From NCBI GenBank assembly GCA_012845835.1, contig JABAKD010000001.1, forward strand, positions 14,271,564-14,335,563: a stretch of 64,000 nucleotides of DNA, in the 5' to 3' direction. Below are positions 63,420 through 64,000 of the stretch, piece by piece. This DNA comes from Undaria pinnatifida (Eukaryota; Sar; Phaeophyceae; Laminariales; Alariaceae). The notes beneath the pieces are model-generated. The model saw nothing but the letters and a program-made list of their open reading frames with translations, had not been told where the DNA came from and made no database searches. A program made the position numbers and the translations under genes. How positions within the stretch are numbered: the stretch's first letter is position 1; each line of letters starts with the position of its first letter.

Positions 63420-64000
63420 GGAGCAGTCTACAGTCTAGTCTAGTCTACATCTATGCTGGAATACTAATTAGTAAAAAGGAAAGCAAACCAAACAAAAACA
63501 GGTCGGGGTCTAGACGTTATACGTATATAACCAGTTTTTCGGTCTAATATCTTACAGACACAAAAAGAGACAGTCGCAAGCCATGTGCAACAAAACACAA
63601 GAAACATAGTAATGCCCCAACCATGAAACACAGCATAAAAAAAAAATACATTATCCGTATTTCTTCTGGATTTCAAAAAGCTTCCGCGCAGCACAAAACA
63701 CTGCAAAAAAAAAAGCTTAACCGTACACATACATTTTGTATACTTTTGAAATTCAAAATCATCCGCGCAGCCGCCGGATTACAAAGCCTAACCGCAGCAG
63801 CGGTTCAACCAAGAGCAGCAATTATAGTCCGCTTGACACGCGGATCATAGTGGGTTCGGTTTAATGCTGGCCTTTATAGAAGCGAGTGATAAGAGCCAGC
63901 ACGCAGTACAACAAAATACAACGAACGTACCCCCTCTACGATACGCAAAAAGAAGTCTGGGCAAACGGGAGCGTGCAAACAACGTCGAGAAATGCCACTT
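63420..64000. other. No gene recognised
   Basis: A-runs at 63638 and 63705 and an imperfect ~100-bp repetition (TCCGCGCAG at 63684 and 63762). Nothing else can be supported. Confidence 0.35.

Overview
The window looks like nuclear DNA of a multicellular photosynthetic stramenopile, most likely a brown alga. Reasons: a SHAQKYF-type single MYB exon, genes cut by GT-AG introns into small in-phase exons, Ty1/copia and LINE remnants of a kind I associate with brown algal genomes, abundant simple repeats, and no bacterial gene density. The organism call is inference; no rRNA or organelle marker is present.

Layout. 1-5257 is a decayed Ty1/copia retrotransposon reading rightward, with a 589 bp insertion in its integrase and a 3' LTR. 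5459-8150 is a 2.7 kb tyrosine-recombinase retroelement of the Ngaro/PAT (DIRS-group) type, with split direct repeats A1...B1-A2-B2, a Gag-like stretch and a recombinase C-terminus, but no reverse transcriptase. It sits inside a copy of a dispersed repeat (R1). 8150-23780 is gene-poor and carries tRNA-derived SINEs (S1, S2), R1 and R4 repeats and a LINE 3' end. 23785-34826 (+) holds a probable transcription factor gene: a MYB exon, two weaker candidate exons, and two well supported Ser/Ala/Pro/Gly-rich exons. Every proposed junction keeps the reading frame. 35000-52800 is again repeat-rich: tandem arrays, a MITE pair with terminal inverted repeats, two LINE 3' fragments, R3 elements sharing the LINE tail, a foldback element and a 5-bp satellite. 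52891-61356 (-) holds a probable multi-pass membrane protein gene of at least seven exons ending in a 504-residue Gly-rich tail; around its main transmembrane exon lies a degenerate tandem array of exon-like copies. 61400-64000 carries an R4 copy, a perfect 41-bp triplet repeat and a transposon-like pseudogene.

Only two host genes can be argued for: the + strand MYB factor and the - strand membrane protein. Their introns are filled with the same SINEs, R1, R3 and MITE elements found outside. Gene models were built by eye from splice sites and phase, so exon-level confidence is given separately.
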